The notes beneath the pieces were generated by a model. The model did not search any database. It was not told where the DNA came from and saw only the letters and a program-made list of their open reading frames with translations. A stretch of 64,000 bases of DNA, taken from assembly GCF_001889605.1 (NCBI RefSeq), contig NZ_CP018171.1, forward strand, positions 1,758,501 through 1,822,500. The letters run 5' to 3'. Shown here in pieces: positions 8,614-17,969 of the stretch (positions are counted from its first letter, which is position 1; every line of letters starts with the position of its first letter). A program made the translations under genes and the position numbers. Source of the stretch: Aquibium oceanicum. Its GTDB lineage: Bacteria > Pseudomonadota > Alphaproteobacteria > Rhizobiales > Rhizobiaceae.

Positions 8614-8954
8614 ATGAAGCCTGCGAACTACGCGCCCGTCTATGCCGGGCTTTATCCCGAACTTGCGGAGATCGCTCGAAAGCACGGCTATGCAATGGCG
8701 GTTCATGGCAGCCTTGCGCGCGATGCGGACCTGATCTGTATTCCTTGGACTGATGAAGCGGAATCGCCGCAGGCGATTGTCGATGAGATCACGACGACTT
8801 TCGCTATTCGCGAGAGGCATGGTGGACCGAAGGTCCTGAGCACGGGCGAACCGTCTACACCCTCGTCGTCGCGGGGCCTGGATGCTTCATCGATCTGTCG
8901 TTCACGCCGAGGGGAGGCAGCGCCGCGATGGCTGACCGAGCCCAATGCGCATAA
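8614..8954 (+). pseudogene. conserved phage hypothetical gene, one-base frameshift
   Basis: Small gene starting ATG 8614 (MKPANYAPVYAGLYPELAEIARKHGYAMAVHGSLARD), a family I recognise as common in proteobacterial phages but of unknown function. The MAVHGSLARDADL segment resembles a nucleotidyltransferase-like Gly-Ser motif. The frame is intact up to about 8832 (RHGGPK) and then turns to Ser/Arg-rich sequence. The expected C-terminus (HGRTVYTLVVAGPGCFIDLS) is present in the -1 frame from 8838 to the TAA at 8952-8954. A one-base deletion near 8833-8837 explains this. No slippery heptamer is present, so decay or a sequencing error is more likely than programmed slip. Confidence 0.7.
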
Positions 8955-9466
8955 TCCCGCTTAGCGACGCGCCCGAGCCGACCCTTTCGCCGGATCTCGT
9001 CTGGGACGGCGTCATGGCGGACCTGGCGGTCGGCGGCCCGGACGAGGCCGGGAACCGCGGAGGCTTGCGCGCGAGGGCCGCACTGGAGACGGCTGTCCTG
9101 ATCTGTCTCATGACGGACGCCCGCGTCTCGGCCGACGAGCTGCGCGACGGCGACGTCAACCGCGGGTGGATCGGCGACAGTTTCGATCTCGACGAGGCGG
9201 CCGGCGAGGCGCCGATCGGCTCCCGGCTGTGGCTGCTCATGCGCCGGACGGTCGACGCGGTCGAGGTGCCGCGGCTGGCCGAGGATTACGCGGTCGCGGC
9301 GTTGCAGCCGCTGATCGACCAAGGCGCGGCGGCAAAGGCGACGGCGAGCGCCACGGCCGACCCGGCGCGCAACCGGCTCGAGCTGGCGATCACGCTGACC
9401 GATCGCGACGGGTCGACGCTGGTCGCGTCGCGCTATCGCGTGCTTTGGGAAGGTTTGGGCGCATGA
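8945..9466 (+). CDS. phage baseplate protein (Mu gp46-like)
   Basis: Protein of 173 residues at the gp46 position between spike and baseplate J protein. The family signature is a short beta-rich N-terminus, then LETAVLICLMTDARVSADEL and ...NRGWIGDSFDL..., both typical of the GP46 family, where the second strand encodes the G-W-x-G-D motif. TGA overlaps the next ATG (ATGA, 9463-9466). It likely forms the wedge/inner baseplate ring. Confidence 0.85.
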   Translation: MRIIPLSDAPEPTLSPDLVWDGVMADLAVGGPDEAGNRGGLRARAALETAVLICLMTDARVSADELRDGDVNRGWIGDSFDLDEAAGEAPIGSRLWLLMRRTVDAVEVPRLAEDYAVAALQPLIDQGAAAKATASATADPARNRLELAITLTDRDGSTLVASRYRVLWEGLGA

Positions 9467-10539
9467 GCTTCACGGTCCGCACGCTCGACGCGATCTCGCA
9501 GGCGATCCGGGGCGACATGCGCCGCGAGATGCCCGGCACCGATGCCAATGTCTGGCCGAACAACCTCTCGATATTCGCCAAGGTCTTCGCCGCGGCGATC
9601 CACGAGGTCGACCTTCGCGCGCGCTACATCTACCGGCAGATCTTCGTATCGACGGCCGACGAGGAACACGTGCTGCGCCACGCCTACGAATTCGGTATGG
9701 CGCGCAAGCCCGCCTCGCGGGCGACGGGGATGATCGCGACGACCGGGACGCCGGACACGGTCTATCCGGCCGGCGTCGCCTGGCTGTCGGCGGGCGCCCG
9801 CTTCATCGCGTCGAGCGACGCGCGGGCGGATGGCGCCGGCGATATCGTCTTCCTCGTGCATTCCGACGCGCGCGGCATCGCTTCGAACCGCCTCGCCGGC
9901 GAGACCATGCAGCTCGCCGACCCGGCGCTCCATCCGACGCTCGGCGCGACGGCGACGGTCGGCGAGGACGGGCTCGGCGGTGGCGCCGACCTGGAGACGA
10001 TCGAGAGCCTGCGCGCCCGCGTGCTCGACCGGCGCCGCCGGCCGCCGCAGGGCGGGGCGGAAAGCGACTACGAACAGTTCGCGCGCGCCGTTCCCGGCGT
10101 CACGAAGGCATGGGCGCATCGCTTCGCCTACGGTCCGGGCACGATCGGCGTCTGGTTCCTGTTCGAGGGACGGGCGAATGGCATCCCCAACGAGGCCGAC
10201 GTCGCGGCGGTGAAGGACGCGGTCGAGGTTCGCCGCATGATCCGCGCCGAACTCGAAGTGCTGGCGCCAGTGGCCTATCCCGTCAACGTGACGATCTCCG
10301 GGCTCGCCGCCGATACCGAGACCGTGCGGGCGGCGATCCGCGCCTCGCTGGAGGCGATGTTTGCCGCCCGCGCGCGTCCGGGCGTGGCGGTGTCGCCGGC
10401 CGTCTTCTCGCGCTCGTGGATCGCCGAGGCGATCTCGGCTGCGCTCGGCGAGGACCGCCACGTGCTGACCGCGCCGGCGGCCGACATCACGCTGTCGAAC
10501 GGGTCGATCCCCGTGCTCGGGACGATCACCTATGTCTGA
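9463..10539 (+). CDS. baseplate J-like protein (Mu gp47-like)
   Basis: Baseplate wedge protein of 358 residues, the gpJ/gp47 family that organises the baseplate around the hub. Start MSFTVRTLDAISQAIRGDM, with the family block ...GTPDTVYPAGVAWLSAGARFIA... near residues 85-110 and ...GADLETIESLRARVLDRRRRPPQGG... near residues 175-205. That pattern (E-S-L-R-x-R ... P-x-G) is characteristic. Start overlaps the previous stop, and the end overlaps gp48 by 8 nt. Confidence 0.85.
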   Translation: MSFTVRTLDAISQAIRGDMRREMPGTDANVWPNNLSIFAKVFAAAIHEVDLRARYIYRQIFVSTADEEHVLRHAYEFGMARKPASRATGMIATTGTPDTVYPAGVAWLSAGARFIASSDARADGAGDIVFLVHSDARGIASNRLAGETMQLADPALHPTLGATATVGEDGLGGGADLETIESLRARVLDRRRRPPQGGAESDYEQFARAVPGVTKAWAHRFAYGPGTIGVWFLFEGRANGIPNEADVAAVKDAVEVRRMIRAELEVLAPVAYPVNVTISGLAADTETVRAAIRASLEAMFAARARPGVAVSPAVFSRSWIAEAISAALGEDRHVLTAPAADITLSNGSIPVLGTITYV

Positions 10540-11272
10540 CCGCTACACGACGGCGCCCGGCGAGGACCGCACCGCGCTCGTTCATCTTCGCCCGACGGCA
10601 TGGCCCGAGCCGCCGCGGCCGGGGGTGGAAGACGCGCTGTCGGACCCGGCGTCGGGAGACCTTGCCGCTTCGCTCTACGTCATGCTGCCGCAGGGCGCGG
10701 CCTGGCGCACGCCGGACGGCGCGGCCTTCGAGGAAAAATCCCTGCTCGGCGGCTTCCTGCGGTCGCTGACCGGCGCGCTCGCGGCGACCTATCGCAAGCT
10801 CGCCGGCATCACGCTGGAAAGCACGGCGGTCACGCTGGTCGATTCACTCGCCGACTGGGAACACGATCTCGGTCTGCCCGACCCTTGCCTCGACGAGGAC
10901 ATGACGACGGCGCTGCGCCGGCGCGCCGCGGTCGCCAAGGTGCGGCACGCCGCCACGATCACGCCGGCCGACTTCGTCGCGCTCGCCGCGACGCTCGGCT
11001 ACACGATCTCGATCGAGGAACCGAAGCCGTTCGCCTGCGGAGAATCCGAATGCGGCGGCACCGACGAGACGGTCGGCGGCGACCAGCCGGGCAACGCGAT
11101 CCAGTTCCATTTCATCGTCAAGGTCGACGGCGTGGCGCTCGAATATTTCGAGTGCGGCACCTCCGAAATCGGGCTCGACCGGCTGCTCGACTTCCGCACG
11201 GCGGAGGATCTGGAGTGCGTCTTCCGGCGGGTGGCGCCGGCCTGGACGATGCCCGTTTTCGATTATTCCTGA
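10532..11272 (+). CDS. tail protein, DUF2313/YmfQ family (Mu gp48-like)
   Basis: Protein of 246 residues after baseplate J, the position of Mu gp48 and of gpI in P2. It matches the family pattern: MLPQGAAWRTPDG near residue 50, a helical middle (SLADWEHDLGLPDPCL), then ...RRAAVAKVRHAATITPADFVALAATLGY.... Four Cys in the C-terminal half (CGESECGG and C..C) may bind metal or pair. It should link the baseplate wedge to the tail fibres encoded next. Confidence 0.8.
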   Translation: MSDRYTTAPGEDRTALVHLRPTAWPEPPRPGVEDALSDPASGDLAASLYVMLPQGAAWRTPDGAAFEEKSLLGGFLRSLTGALAATYRKLAGITLESTAVTLVDSLADWEHDLGLPDPCLDEDMTTALRRRAAVAKVRHAATITPADFVALAATLGYTISIEEPKPFACGESECGGTDETVGGDQPGNAIQFHFIVKVDGVALEYFECGTSEIGLDRLLDFRTAEDLECVFRRVAPAWTMPVFDYS

Positions 11273-11287
11273 CCCGGAGACCGCAAG

Positions 11288-12346
11288 ATGGACTACTACC
11301 CGCCGAAGAACAATCCGGCGACGGAGGCCAACCCGCGGCCGCCCTATTACGACGGCAACGCGCAGGCCGGCATCAAGGGCAGCTTCGTGCCGGGCAAGGC
11401 CGTCGAGCATCCGCAGCGCGAGATACTGGCGGTGATCGAGGCGGCGGATATCGTGCCGTCGGCCAACAGCACGACGCAGCTGCTCGAAGCGATCAAGATC
11501 CTGATCGCTCAGCAGACCGGAACGACGCCGACGCCGGGCGGGCCGACGCCCTACAACCACAAGCAGGCTTTCGTCTACACCGGCGCCGACCAGAACTTCG
11601 TCGTGCCGGCGGGCGCCGTCATGCTCAAGTTCAAGATCTGGGGCGGAGCGGGCGGCATCTGGTCCGGCGATCCGAACGGATCGGCGGGCGGCTTCACGCT
11701 GGCCGAGTTCAACCTCGCCGACGGGCCGATCGAGGCCGGGGACGCGCTGAAGATCATGGTCGGGCAGGGCGGGCTCGCCCTGGGCATCAACTATTCGGCG
11801 ACCGAGAATCAGGACACCGCCGCAACCTATGGCTTCGGCGGCACGACCCGCGTCTGGGGGTCGGATGCGGGCTGGCCGGGCGGCGGCCTCTCCGGCATCT
11901 TTTCGGGTTCCGGCGCCATCGCGGCAGGCGAGGCGGCGGCGCGCGCGCTGGCGATCGCAGGCGGCGGCGGCGGCTCGGTCTACCGCTCGCGGCCGGGGCA
12001 GCCGCATTCCAATGGCGGCTACGGCAACGCGGTGGGCGCCGGCGGCGAAGGCACCATGCAGGGCGGCAACGGGGCCGACACGAACGACGGCGGCGGTGGC
12101 GGCGGCTATTTCGGCGGGTCCGACGCGGCGATCGCGTGGATCAACCCGACCGGCGGCGAGACGAGCGGCGCCGGCAAGGGCGGCACCGGCTTCGTGCATG
12201 CCGACGCGGTGGCCGCGCAGATCCTCGCCGCGACGGCCGGCGTCTCGCCGCCGAACCCCTACGACCCCGACTATCAGTCGGGCGTCGGCGTCGCGACCAT
12301 GTCCGGCCACGGGCTGGTCGTGGCCGAATGGTACATCCCGCAATAG
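11288..12346 (+). CDS. tail fibre/spike protein with glycine-rich domain
   Basis: Protein of 352 residues. Its N-terminus (YYPPKNNPATEANPRPPYYDG) and the following helix look like a baseplate-attachment domain. Residues about 95-350 form a glycine-rich beta structure containing GAGGIWSG, GGGGGS and GGGGGGYFGGSD loops, like polyglycine II-type receptor-binding tips. AGGAG-like spacing is weak. It follows gp48 and precedes another fibre gene, so attachment to host surface is inferred. Confidence 0.65.
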   Translation: MDYYPPKNNPATEANPRPPYYDGNAQAGIKGSFVPGKAVEHPQREILAVIEAADIVPSANSTTQLLEAIKILIAQQTGTTPTPGGPTPYNHKQAFVYTGADQNFVVPAGAVMLKFKIWGGAGGIWSGDPNGSAGGFTLAEFNLADGPIEAGDALKIMVGQGGLALGINYSATENQDTAATYGFGGTTRVWGSDAGWPGGGLSGIFSGSGAIAAGEAAARALAIAGGGGGSVYRSRPGQPHSNGGYGNAVGAGGEGTMQGGNGADTNDGGGGGGYFGGSDAAIAWINPTGGETSGAGKGGTGFVHADAVAAQILAATAGVSPPNPYDPDYQSGVGVATMSGHGLVVAEWYIPQ

Positions 12347-12356
12347 GAGCGGCGAC

Positions 12357-13799
12357 ATGCCCGCAACCGATTTCTTCGGCGTGACCGACCTGGTGAAGCG
12401 CCTCGACCCGCCGGCCGGATACGAAGAAGTGCACCAGGACGGCTATTCCTGGGCGCGCGCCGGAACGACCTACGAGGACACGACCCGGCTCGGGCCGGAG
12501 GCGTGGAACCAGATCGTCGCCAATTTCCGCGCGCTGCTCACCATCCCCGGCGTGGTCTTCGAGGATGCCGATCCGCGCACGCCCTGGCTGCTGCGCGACG
12601 TGATCACCGCCTATATCGGCATCAAGGGCGCCGCGCTCCTGCCCGGCGTGCTGATCAACAACATCCCGGCGCTGGCCGCCGACGAGGACTTCATGGCGGC
12701 CTTCGCCGCGGCCATGGCAGCGGCGGAGATCCAGAATATCGTCCTGCTCGGTATCGGCATGAACGCCGACGGGACCAATCCTTTCGCGGCCAAGCTCAAC
12801 AGGGCGTTGTGGACGGCGCGCACAGCGGGCGAGGGCGGTGACGGCGACCTGCGCCAGGTGATGAGCAAGGAGACGGCGGGCGACACCGTCTCGCTGCTCA
12901 TGCAGACCGGCACGTCGGGACGTTTCGAGGTAGGCCTCATCGGCGACGACGACCTGACCGTCAAGGTCTCGCCCGACGGATCGGCCTGGACGACGGCGAT
13001 CACCGTCGACAAGACGACCGGCGCGGTTCGCCTGCCGGCTGGTTCGGCCGCGGCTCCGGCACTGAAGATCGGCGACGGCGACAGCGGCCTCGCCGGCGGA
13101 GCCGACCTTCTCAAGTTCATCATCGGTGGGGTGGAGCAAGCGCGCTTCGGGACGTCCGGAAACTTTCTCATCGGCGGCACGGCCGCCTATTCCACCCGCA
13201 CCGGAGCTTCCGGCGCGACGGTCGTGACACCGAAGGCGCAGATCCTCTCGACCGGCTCGGATGCATCCCTGATGCTGGCGCGCTTCGCCAACAATGTGGG
13301 CGGGCCATATTTCTTCTTCGCCAAGTCGCGCGGGGCGAATGTGGGGGACAACGTCGCGGTGCAGGCCGGCGACGATCTCGCAACCTTCGCCTTCGCTGGC
13401 GTCGCTTCGAGCGGCAACCAGGGCGAGGCCGCCCGCATCAACGTCAGTGCAGCCGGCGCTCCCACAACCGAGCGAACGCCCGGCCGCATCGACTTCATGA
13501 CGACCGACGGATCGGCGGTTGTCGCCGTGCGCGTCACGGTCGCCGAAACCGGCGCCCTGCAGATGGGCGCCGCGCGCGACACGGTGATCGACGCCAGCCG
13601 CCGTTTCGTCATCGGCGCGAGTTCGGAATATTCGGCTGCCAACATCGCGAGCATCGCCCATGCGGTGAACACGACCGGAAAGCTGCGCGGCCTGATCGTC
13701 TGGGACACGACGAACAACCGGGCGCTGCGCGCCTCCGGCGCCGGCGCCACCGATCCATGGCACGTCCTGGACGGCTCGGCGACCGTCACCCCCGCCTAG
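12357..13799 (+). CDS. phage tail fibre-type protein
   Basis: Protein of 480 residues beginning MPATDFFGVTDLVKRLDPPAGYEEV. Residues about 1-165 are alpha/beta and helical. From about 180 the sequence becomes repetitive beta-rich (ETAGDTVSLLMQTGTSGRFEVGL..., SPDGSAWTTAITVDKTTGAVRLP) and matches phage tail fibre and DUF2793-like shaft proteins. The C-terminus includes RGLIVWDTTNNRALRASGAGATDPW, a tip motif often seen in such fibres. GGAGCGG precedes the ATG. Exact role (fibre or adhesin) is inferred. Confidence 0.6.
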   Translation: MPATDFFGVTDLVKRLDPPAGYEEVHQDGYSWARAGTTYEDTTRLGPEAWNQIVANFRALLTIPGVVFEDADPRTPWLLRDVITAYIGIKGAALLPGVLINNIPALAADEDFMAAFAAAMAAAEIQNIVLLGIGMNADGTNPFAAKLNRALWTARTAGEGGDGDLRQVMSKETAGDTVSLLMQTGTSGRFEVGLIGDDDLTVKVSPDGSAWTTAITVDKTTGAVRLPAGSAAAPALKIGDGDSGLAGGADLLKFIIGGVEQARFGTSGNFLIGGTAAYSTRTGASGATVVTPKAQILSTGSDASLMLARFANNVGGPYFFFAKSRGANVGDNVAVQAGDDLATFAFAGVASSGNQGEAARINVSAAGAPTTERTPGRIDFMTTDGSAVVAVRVTVAETGALQMGAARDTVIDASRRFVIGASSEYSAANIASIAHAVNTTGKLRGLIVWDTTNNRALRASGAGATDPWHVLDGSATVTPA

Positions 13800-13808
13800 C
13801 AGGAGCTT

Positions 13809-14171
13809 GTGAGCATGCTGCTCGAAATTCCGGTCGAGCCGATCCGGCCCGGCTATCCGTATCTCGTCTCCCTCCTGTTCCCGCTGGATTTCTGGGAGGT
13901 GGAGGCGCTGGCCACAGGACGGATGGTGGCGCATTTCCGGCTCACCGTCGGCGGCACGCTGCTCCACACCGCCGACAGCGACGAGGGCGCCATCGCGCGG
14001 GATGCGGCGGAACGGCGGCTCGACATAGCGCTGCCGGCCGAGGCGACGAAAGCCTTCACGGAGGCGCGTGTCGTCTTCGACTTCGCCCGCATCGACCCCG
14101 GCGGCGGTCAGCGGGCGGTGCCCGGCCTCTACGACTTTCCCGTGAAACAGGCGGTGACCAGAGATGTCTAA
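13809..14171 (+). CDS. small phage protein between fibre genes
   Basis: Hypothetical protein of 120 residues starting GTG 13809 (or ATG 13815, MLLEIPVEPIRPGYPYLV), with AGGAG at 13800. It is a compact beta-rich sequence without membrane segments or a recognised motif. Position between two fibre genes suggests a fibre assembly or adaptor role, as for short open frames in rhizobial prophages. The stop overlaps the next ATG by 8 nt. Confidence 0.55.
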   Translation: MSMLLEIPVEPIRPGYPYLVSLLFPLDFWEVEALATGRMVAHFRLTVGGTLLHTADSDEGAIARDAAERRLDIALPAEATKAFTEARVVFDFARIDPGGGQRAVPGLYDFPVKQAVTRDV

Positions 14172-16875
14172 CATCGCGCGGATCGAGTTCCCCGACGGCG
14201 TGACCATCCTTCCGGGCACGATGGGGCTCGGATGGATCTTCGGCGATGGGGCGCCGGCCTCGTCTCTCGGGCGCAACGGCGAGCGGTATGTCGACGACCT
14301 GACGGGCTTCGTGTGGAACAAGGCGAACGGCGTGTGGATGAACACCGGCGCGCCGCCCTTCGCCACGGCCGCGGCGCAGGACGCGGCGGAACAGGCGGCG
14401 GAGGATCGCCAGCAGACTGCCCAGGATCGCGAGGCCACCCGCCAGGATCGCATCGCGACCGGCGCGGACCGCGAAGAGACCGGGCTCGATCGGGCCGCTA
14501 CAAAGGCTGACAGGGCGCAGACGTCGATCGATCGGGCGGCCACGTTGGCCGACCGTATCCAGACGTGGAAGGACCGCACCGCAACTGGCATAGACCATGC
14601 CGGCACGAAAGCCGACCGAGAGGCCGTCGCGGCCGATCTAATCGCCGCGCAAACGCTCGTCAGCGCATTCGAGCAAGTCACGTCGATCCGCCCGCGCCTC
14701 GCCGTCCGGTGGGAAACTGCGGGCAACGTACGGGGGATCGTCGACCTCACGGGGCCTGACGACGGATCGCCAGGCTCGGTCTTCGGCCCTGACGAGACCG
14801 ACTATGACGGCGACGGGGCGGGCACGCACACCGACCCGGTCACCGGAACGACCGTTCCGAACACGGGACTTTATGCATGGGTTGCGGCCGCATCGGCGTG
14901 GACGTGGGCTGGCCCTAACCCGCCTGCGATCGAGGCCGCCTTCGAGGAACGGTTTCAGACCCTTGACATTCCCGGATGGACTTGGCTGCTGGCGGTAAAA
15001 GACGAAGACGGCGAACTCCGTGCACTGATGGGGACCCGTTTCGCCAAGCCAGGAATCATCGACTTCAGAATCGGAGATATCACCGAAGACCTGTCGTCGA
15101 CCGATGAAGATGCGATCGCCGGCGTGGCGCGCGACAAGTTCATAACGCCCGCGAATCTTGGGGCGGTGGTGGGCCGCTGGTTCAAAAGCATCGATATCCC
15201 CAAATGGGCGTGGCTCGAGTGCGTGATCGATGAAGACGGCGAGCTGAGAGCCCTGCGCGGCGCGCGCAAAGACGTACCTGGCAAGATCATCGATCTGATC
15301 GCCGACAACGCATCCGCGGCAGGCGATGATACCATCATCGTTCCCCGCTTTTCGTACCTCGAAGTGGTGAAGGATCGAGACGGGGACTTTCGCGCAATTC
15401 GCGGCACGCATGAGAAGCACGGATTCCTCAACTTCGCGCCGGCCCCGGCTGTCGAAACATCGCCGCCGCAGTCTTGGCCGACAAGGCCGAACTCCGGAAA
15501 CGCCATTGAGGGGACTATCCATAACCAGTGGATCACCCTTTGCAGGCAATCCGGCGAAAACGTCTATATCGGGGGCATCGGTGAGGCTGGCCTAGTCCCA
15601 GCGAAAAACGACGTACCTATCGTGGTTTCCGAAATTCTCTTCCGCGCAAATGCGTCAGAGAGCACGTTCCTTGGGATGTCGCATTTGTGGGACGACCACG
15701 ACGCACCGTCGATACTCACCGACGTCCGACATCATGCGAATGCCGGATGGTCAGACTCGACGCCGGTCGGCCATGTGCTGGACGTGTTTCAGCGCCAGCA
15801 CGGCGGTTCCGGTCGCGCGATAAAGCACTGGCGTGGGGGCACCTATAGCGCCGCTGATCTCGGCCCGAGAGGGAAACTTCTTGCTGGATATGGCAACCTC
15901 ACCTACGGGCAAGTCTTCCGGCGCCAGGACAACCCGGACGAAGTCTGGAGCCTGATGCGATCAGCGGATGTCGCGCCGCGCACCTGGGGTATCGCACGAT
16001 CGTTCCAGAACCTCGAAGATGGTGTCCCATCTTTCGTCAACATCTGGGAGAGCGACGACAACCTTTACTCGCTGTGGTGGCCGCTGCGCGACGGCAGCGG
16101 TGGGGTTTTTGCCTTCCATACGCATCCGGCCAACAGCGGCGACCGCCGCATCGTCATGGCGTTCATGACCTGGGATGGCGTCATCTGGTCGTATAGCGCC
16201 ATTGAAGCGGAAATCCCGATTGTTGCAAATCCCTTCAACGGGGATGAAGCGCCCGATCCCTACTCGTTCGGCGATACGATTTTCACGCCGGGCGGTTCCG
16301 ACAGAATACGCTTGTGCGACATGAAGGAAGTCGCAGACGGCATCCTCCAGGTCGTCTACGTCAGGTGGACGGGATCACCGGCTGTCGCGGACTTTTCGAC
16401 TGCGACGATCGAATACGTCAAGGTCGACCTGACCGGCAGCTCGCCGGTCGTTTCGACGCCCGTCGTGGTGGCGCCGGCGGGAACGGGGTATTTCCTTCGT
16501 CCAAACGCCTACCTCGGTCTCGCTTGCGTCGTCAGGGAAGACGTCGTGGCGGTCTGCAAGATCACCCATGACGGGAGCGAGGATCTGGTCGATTCCCGCT
16601 TTGCTATCTGGGACTGCACCGGAACGCCGACGAAGATCGCTTTCGCGTTCGGAACCGACGTGAACGGGGATGACAACATCATCACTGAATACGTGACCAC
16701 GACCCGAAAGGCGGGCCGTCCGGTCCTCGCCATCAAAGATGACTGGGATGGCGTGTCCTTCAAATACACGCTCGGCGACGTGATAGTCTTCGCCGAAGCG
16801 GAACAATACGTGGACTATAGCGGTCCGTACAAGTCGCGGCAGCGCTGGGTGCGCGTGCTATCCACCATCCTGTGA
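14164..16875 (+). CDS. large tail fibre with heptad stalk and BNR-like head
   Basis: Receptor-binding fibre of 903 residues. Residues about 1-75 form an attachment domain. Residues about 80-160 are a 7-residue repeat of the type xxTxxDR (for example AATKADR, AATLADR), a trimeric coiled coil. Three imperfect modules of about 35-60 residues with the pattern W..L..V.DEDGELRA..G start near residues 260, 339 and 395. The C-terminal half (about 420-900) looks like a beta-propeller (BNR_4-like), with motifs such as RTWGIARSF and YSLWWPLRDGSGG. Codon use is less GC-rich than the baseplate genes, as expected of exchangeable fibre tips. Confidence 0.7.
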   Translation: MSNIARIEFPDGVTILPGTMGLGWIFGDGAPASSLGRNGERYVDDLTGFVWNKANGVWMNTGAPPFATAAAQDAAEQAAEDRQQTAQDREATRQDRIATGADREETGLDRAATKADRAQTSIDRAATLADRIQTWKDRTATGIDHAGTKADREAVAADLIAAQTLVSAFEQVTSIRPRLAVRWETAGNVRGIVDLTGPDDGSPGSVFGPDETDYDGDGAGTHTDPVTGTTVPNTGLYAWVAAASAWTWAGPNPPAIEAAFEERFQTLDIPGWTWLLAVKDEDGELRALMGTRFAKPGIIDFRIGDITEDLSSTDEDAIAGVARDKFITPANLGAVVGRWFKSIDIPKWAWLECVIDEDGELRALRGARKDVPGKIIDLIADNASAAGDDTIIVPRFSYLEVVKDRDGDFRAIRGTHEKHGFLNFAPAPAVETSPPQSWPTRPNSGNAIEGTIHNQWITLCRQSGENVYIGGIGEAGLVPAKNDVPIVVSEILFRANASESTFLGMSHLWDDHDAPSILTDVRHHANAGWSDSTPVGHVLDVFQRQHGGSGRAIKHWRGGTYSAADLGPRGKLLAGYGNLTYGQVFRRQDNPDEVWSLMRSADVAPRTWGIARSFQNLEDGVPSFVNIWESDDNLYSLWWPLRDGSGGVFAFHTHPANSGDRRIVMAFMTWDGVIWSYSAIEAEIPIVANPFNGDEAPDPYSFGDTIFTPGGSDRIRLCDMKEVADGILQVVYVRWTGSPAVADFSTATIEYVKVDLTGSSPVVSTPVVVAPAGTGYFLRPNAYLGLACVVREDVVAVCKITHDGSEDLVDSRFAIWDCTGTPTKIAFAFGTDVNGDDNIITEYVTTTRKAGRPVLAIKDDWDGVSFKYTLGDVIVFAEAEQYVDYSGPYKSRQRWVRVLSTIL

Positions 16876-16883
16876 GGTTAGAC

Positions 16884-17720
16884 ATGACCACGATTGAGAT
16901 AAAAGCCGGCGCCATTGTTTCCAACAATGACCATGCTCCACTTGTAGACTACATGCAATGGTACGATGACATCGCTGTGTGCGGCGGAAAACCCAACGTC
17001 CTAGACGACGAAGGGCGCATCTCTGCCCTGCAGCATATAGGGCGCGGTGATCGCGTCTTTCACCGCGGCAGCGATTTCTCGCCCGCAGTGCCCGCTGTGC
17101 TCAACGGCGTCCGCGTGCTCGATTTCGCGAACACGGAAGGGCAGGGCGCCGGCAACCTGTCGCGGGGCTATGAAATTCCGCTATCCATGATCCTCGAAGA
17201 CGCACCGATCACCAGCCTGACGATAGCGGCGATCGTTCAGACCTACCCGCTTGAGGCAGGCACGCAGGCCATTGTCGACATCACCGACCCGGAGACCGGC
17301 ACCGTTTTGCTTCAGCAGAACGTCCAAGCCTCCGGTCTAGGCACAACGCAATTCGTCGCCAGGCGCACCGCCGCTGACACTTCGACAGCTGTGTCGGAGC
17401 AATCCGTCGGCTATCCGAACGGCTACCAGGCGATTATCTCGACCGTAAACTATGCGGCCGGGACAGGTTTCATCAACCACCAGAACCTGGGCAACGCCGC
17501 GACGGCAAACATACCACTCGTCAATACGGGGGATATCGGCCCCGCGAGCTGGCATCCCGATACCGTTATGCGGATCGGAAAGGCCTCCGACGCCTCCGGC
17601 CGCCATTTTCTCAAGAGGATCGCAAGGCTTTGGGTGAGGGCGAACATGACGCCCGCCGGGCGGACCGCGCTCGCCGACTTCATGGTGCCGATCCGAATCC
17701 GGCTTAGCGCAGTGGTATGA
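16884..17720 (+). CDS. phage tail-associated protein, unknown
   Basis: Protein of 278 residues from ATG 16884 (MTTIEIKAGAIVSNNDHAPLV), preferred over GTG 16872 because AGG at 16875-16877 gives usual spacing. It is beta-rich, soluble, and has no signal peptide. It lies immediately after the large fibre, overlapping its 3' end slightly if the upstream start is used. A fibre partner or receptor-binding tip is the likely role by position. No recognised family. Confidence 0.5.
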   Translation: MTTIEIKAGAIVSNNDHAPLVDYMQWYDDIAVCGGKPNVLDDEGRISALQHIGRGDRVFHRGSDFSPAVPAVLNGVRVLDFANTEGQGAGNLSRGYEIPLSMILEDAPITSLTIAAIVQTYPLEAGTQAIVDITDPETGTVLLQQNVQASGLGTTQFVARRTAADTSTAVSEQSVGYPNGYQAIISTVNYAAGTGFINHQNLGNAATANIPLVNTGDIGPASWHPDTVMRIGKASDASGRHFLKRIARLWVRANMTPAGRTALADFMVPIRIRLSAVV

Positions 17721-17783
17721 TTGCTGCGCCGACGTCTTTTTCGTCAGCGGGGCAGGACGGTGGGCGGGCCGACTTTCGTCCTC

Positions 17784-17921
17784 CTAGAACGGTTCTCCGA
17801 CCAGCACGAGCGGAAAACTGGACAGGTAGATCAGGAAGGCGAAGAGAGGCAGGCCGAGAATGAGCACGATGGCCGTCGTGGTGCGGCCCGTCTTGAAGTA
17901 CCAGCGCTTCTCGTGTTGCAT
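17784..17921 (-). CDS. small membrane protein, 45 aa, opposite strand
   Basis: An ORF on the minus strand from ATG (17919-17921) to TAG (17784-17786): MQHEKRWYFKTGRTTTAIVL followed by a hydrophobic span and ending LVGEPF. It has a basic N-terminus and one or two membrane segments, with AGAGG about 9 nt upstream of the start. It is divergent from the glycosyltransferase-like gene that starts 49 nt away. Sequence and ribosome site are good, but without homology I keep the call moderate. Confidence 0.5.
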   Translation of the reverse strand: MQHEKRWYFKTGRTTTAIVLILGLPLFAFLIYLSSFPLVLVGEPF

Positions 17922-17969
17922 CGCAAGAGCCTCTGTGTAAGTTGCCGGACACTATCTCGGGAGCGAAAC

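Noticed and set aside
17721-17969. N-terminal extension of the glycosyltransferase-like protein
   Set aside because: Low-complexity polar sequence antisense to the small membrane ORF; TTG 17970 has a proper ribosome site and a hydrophobic start.
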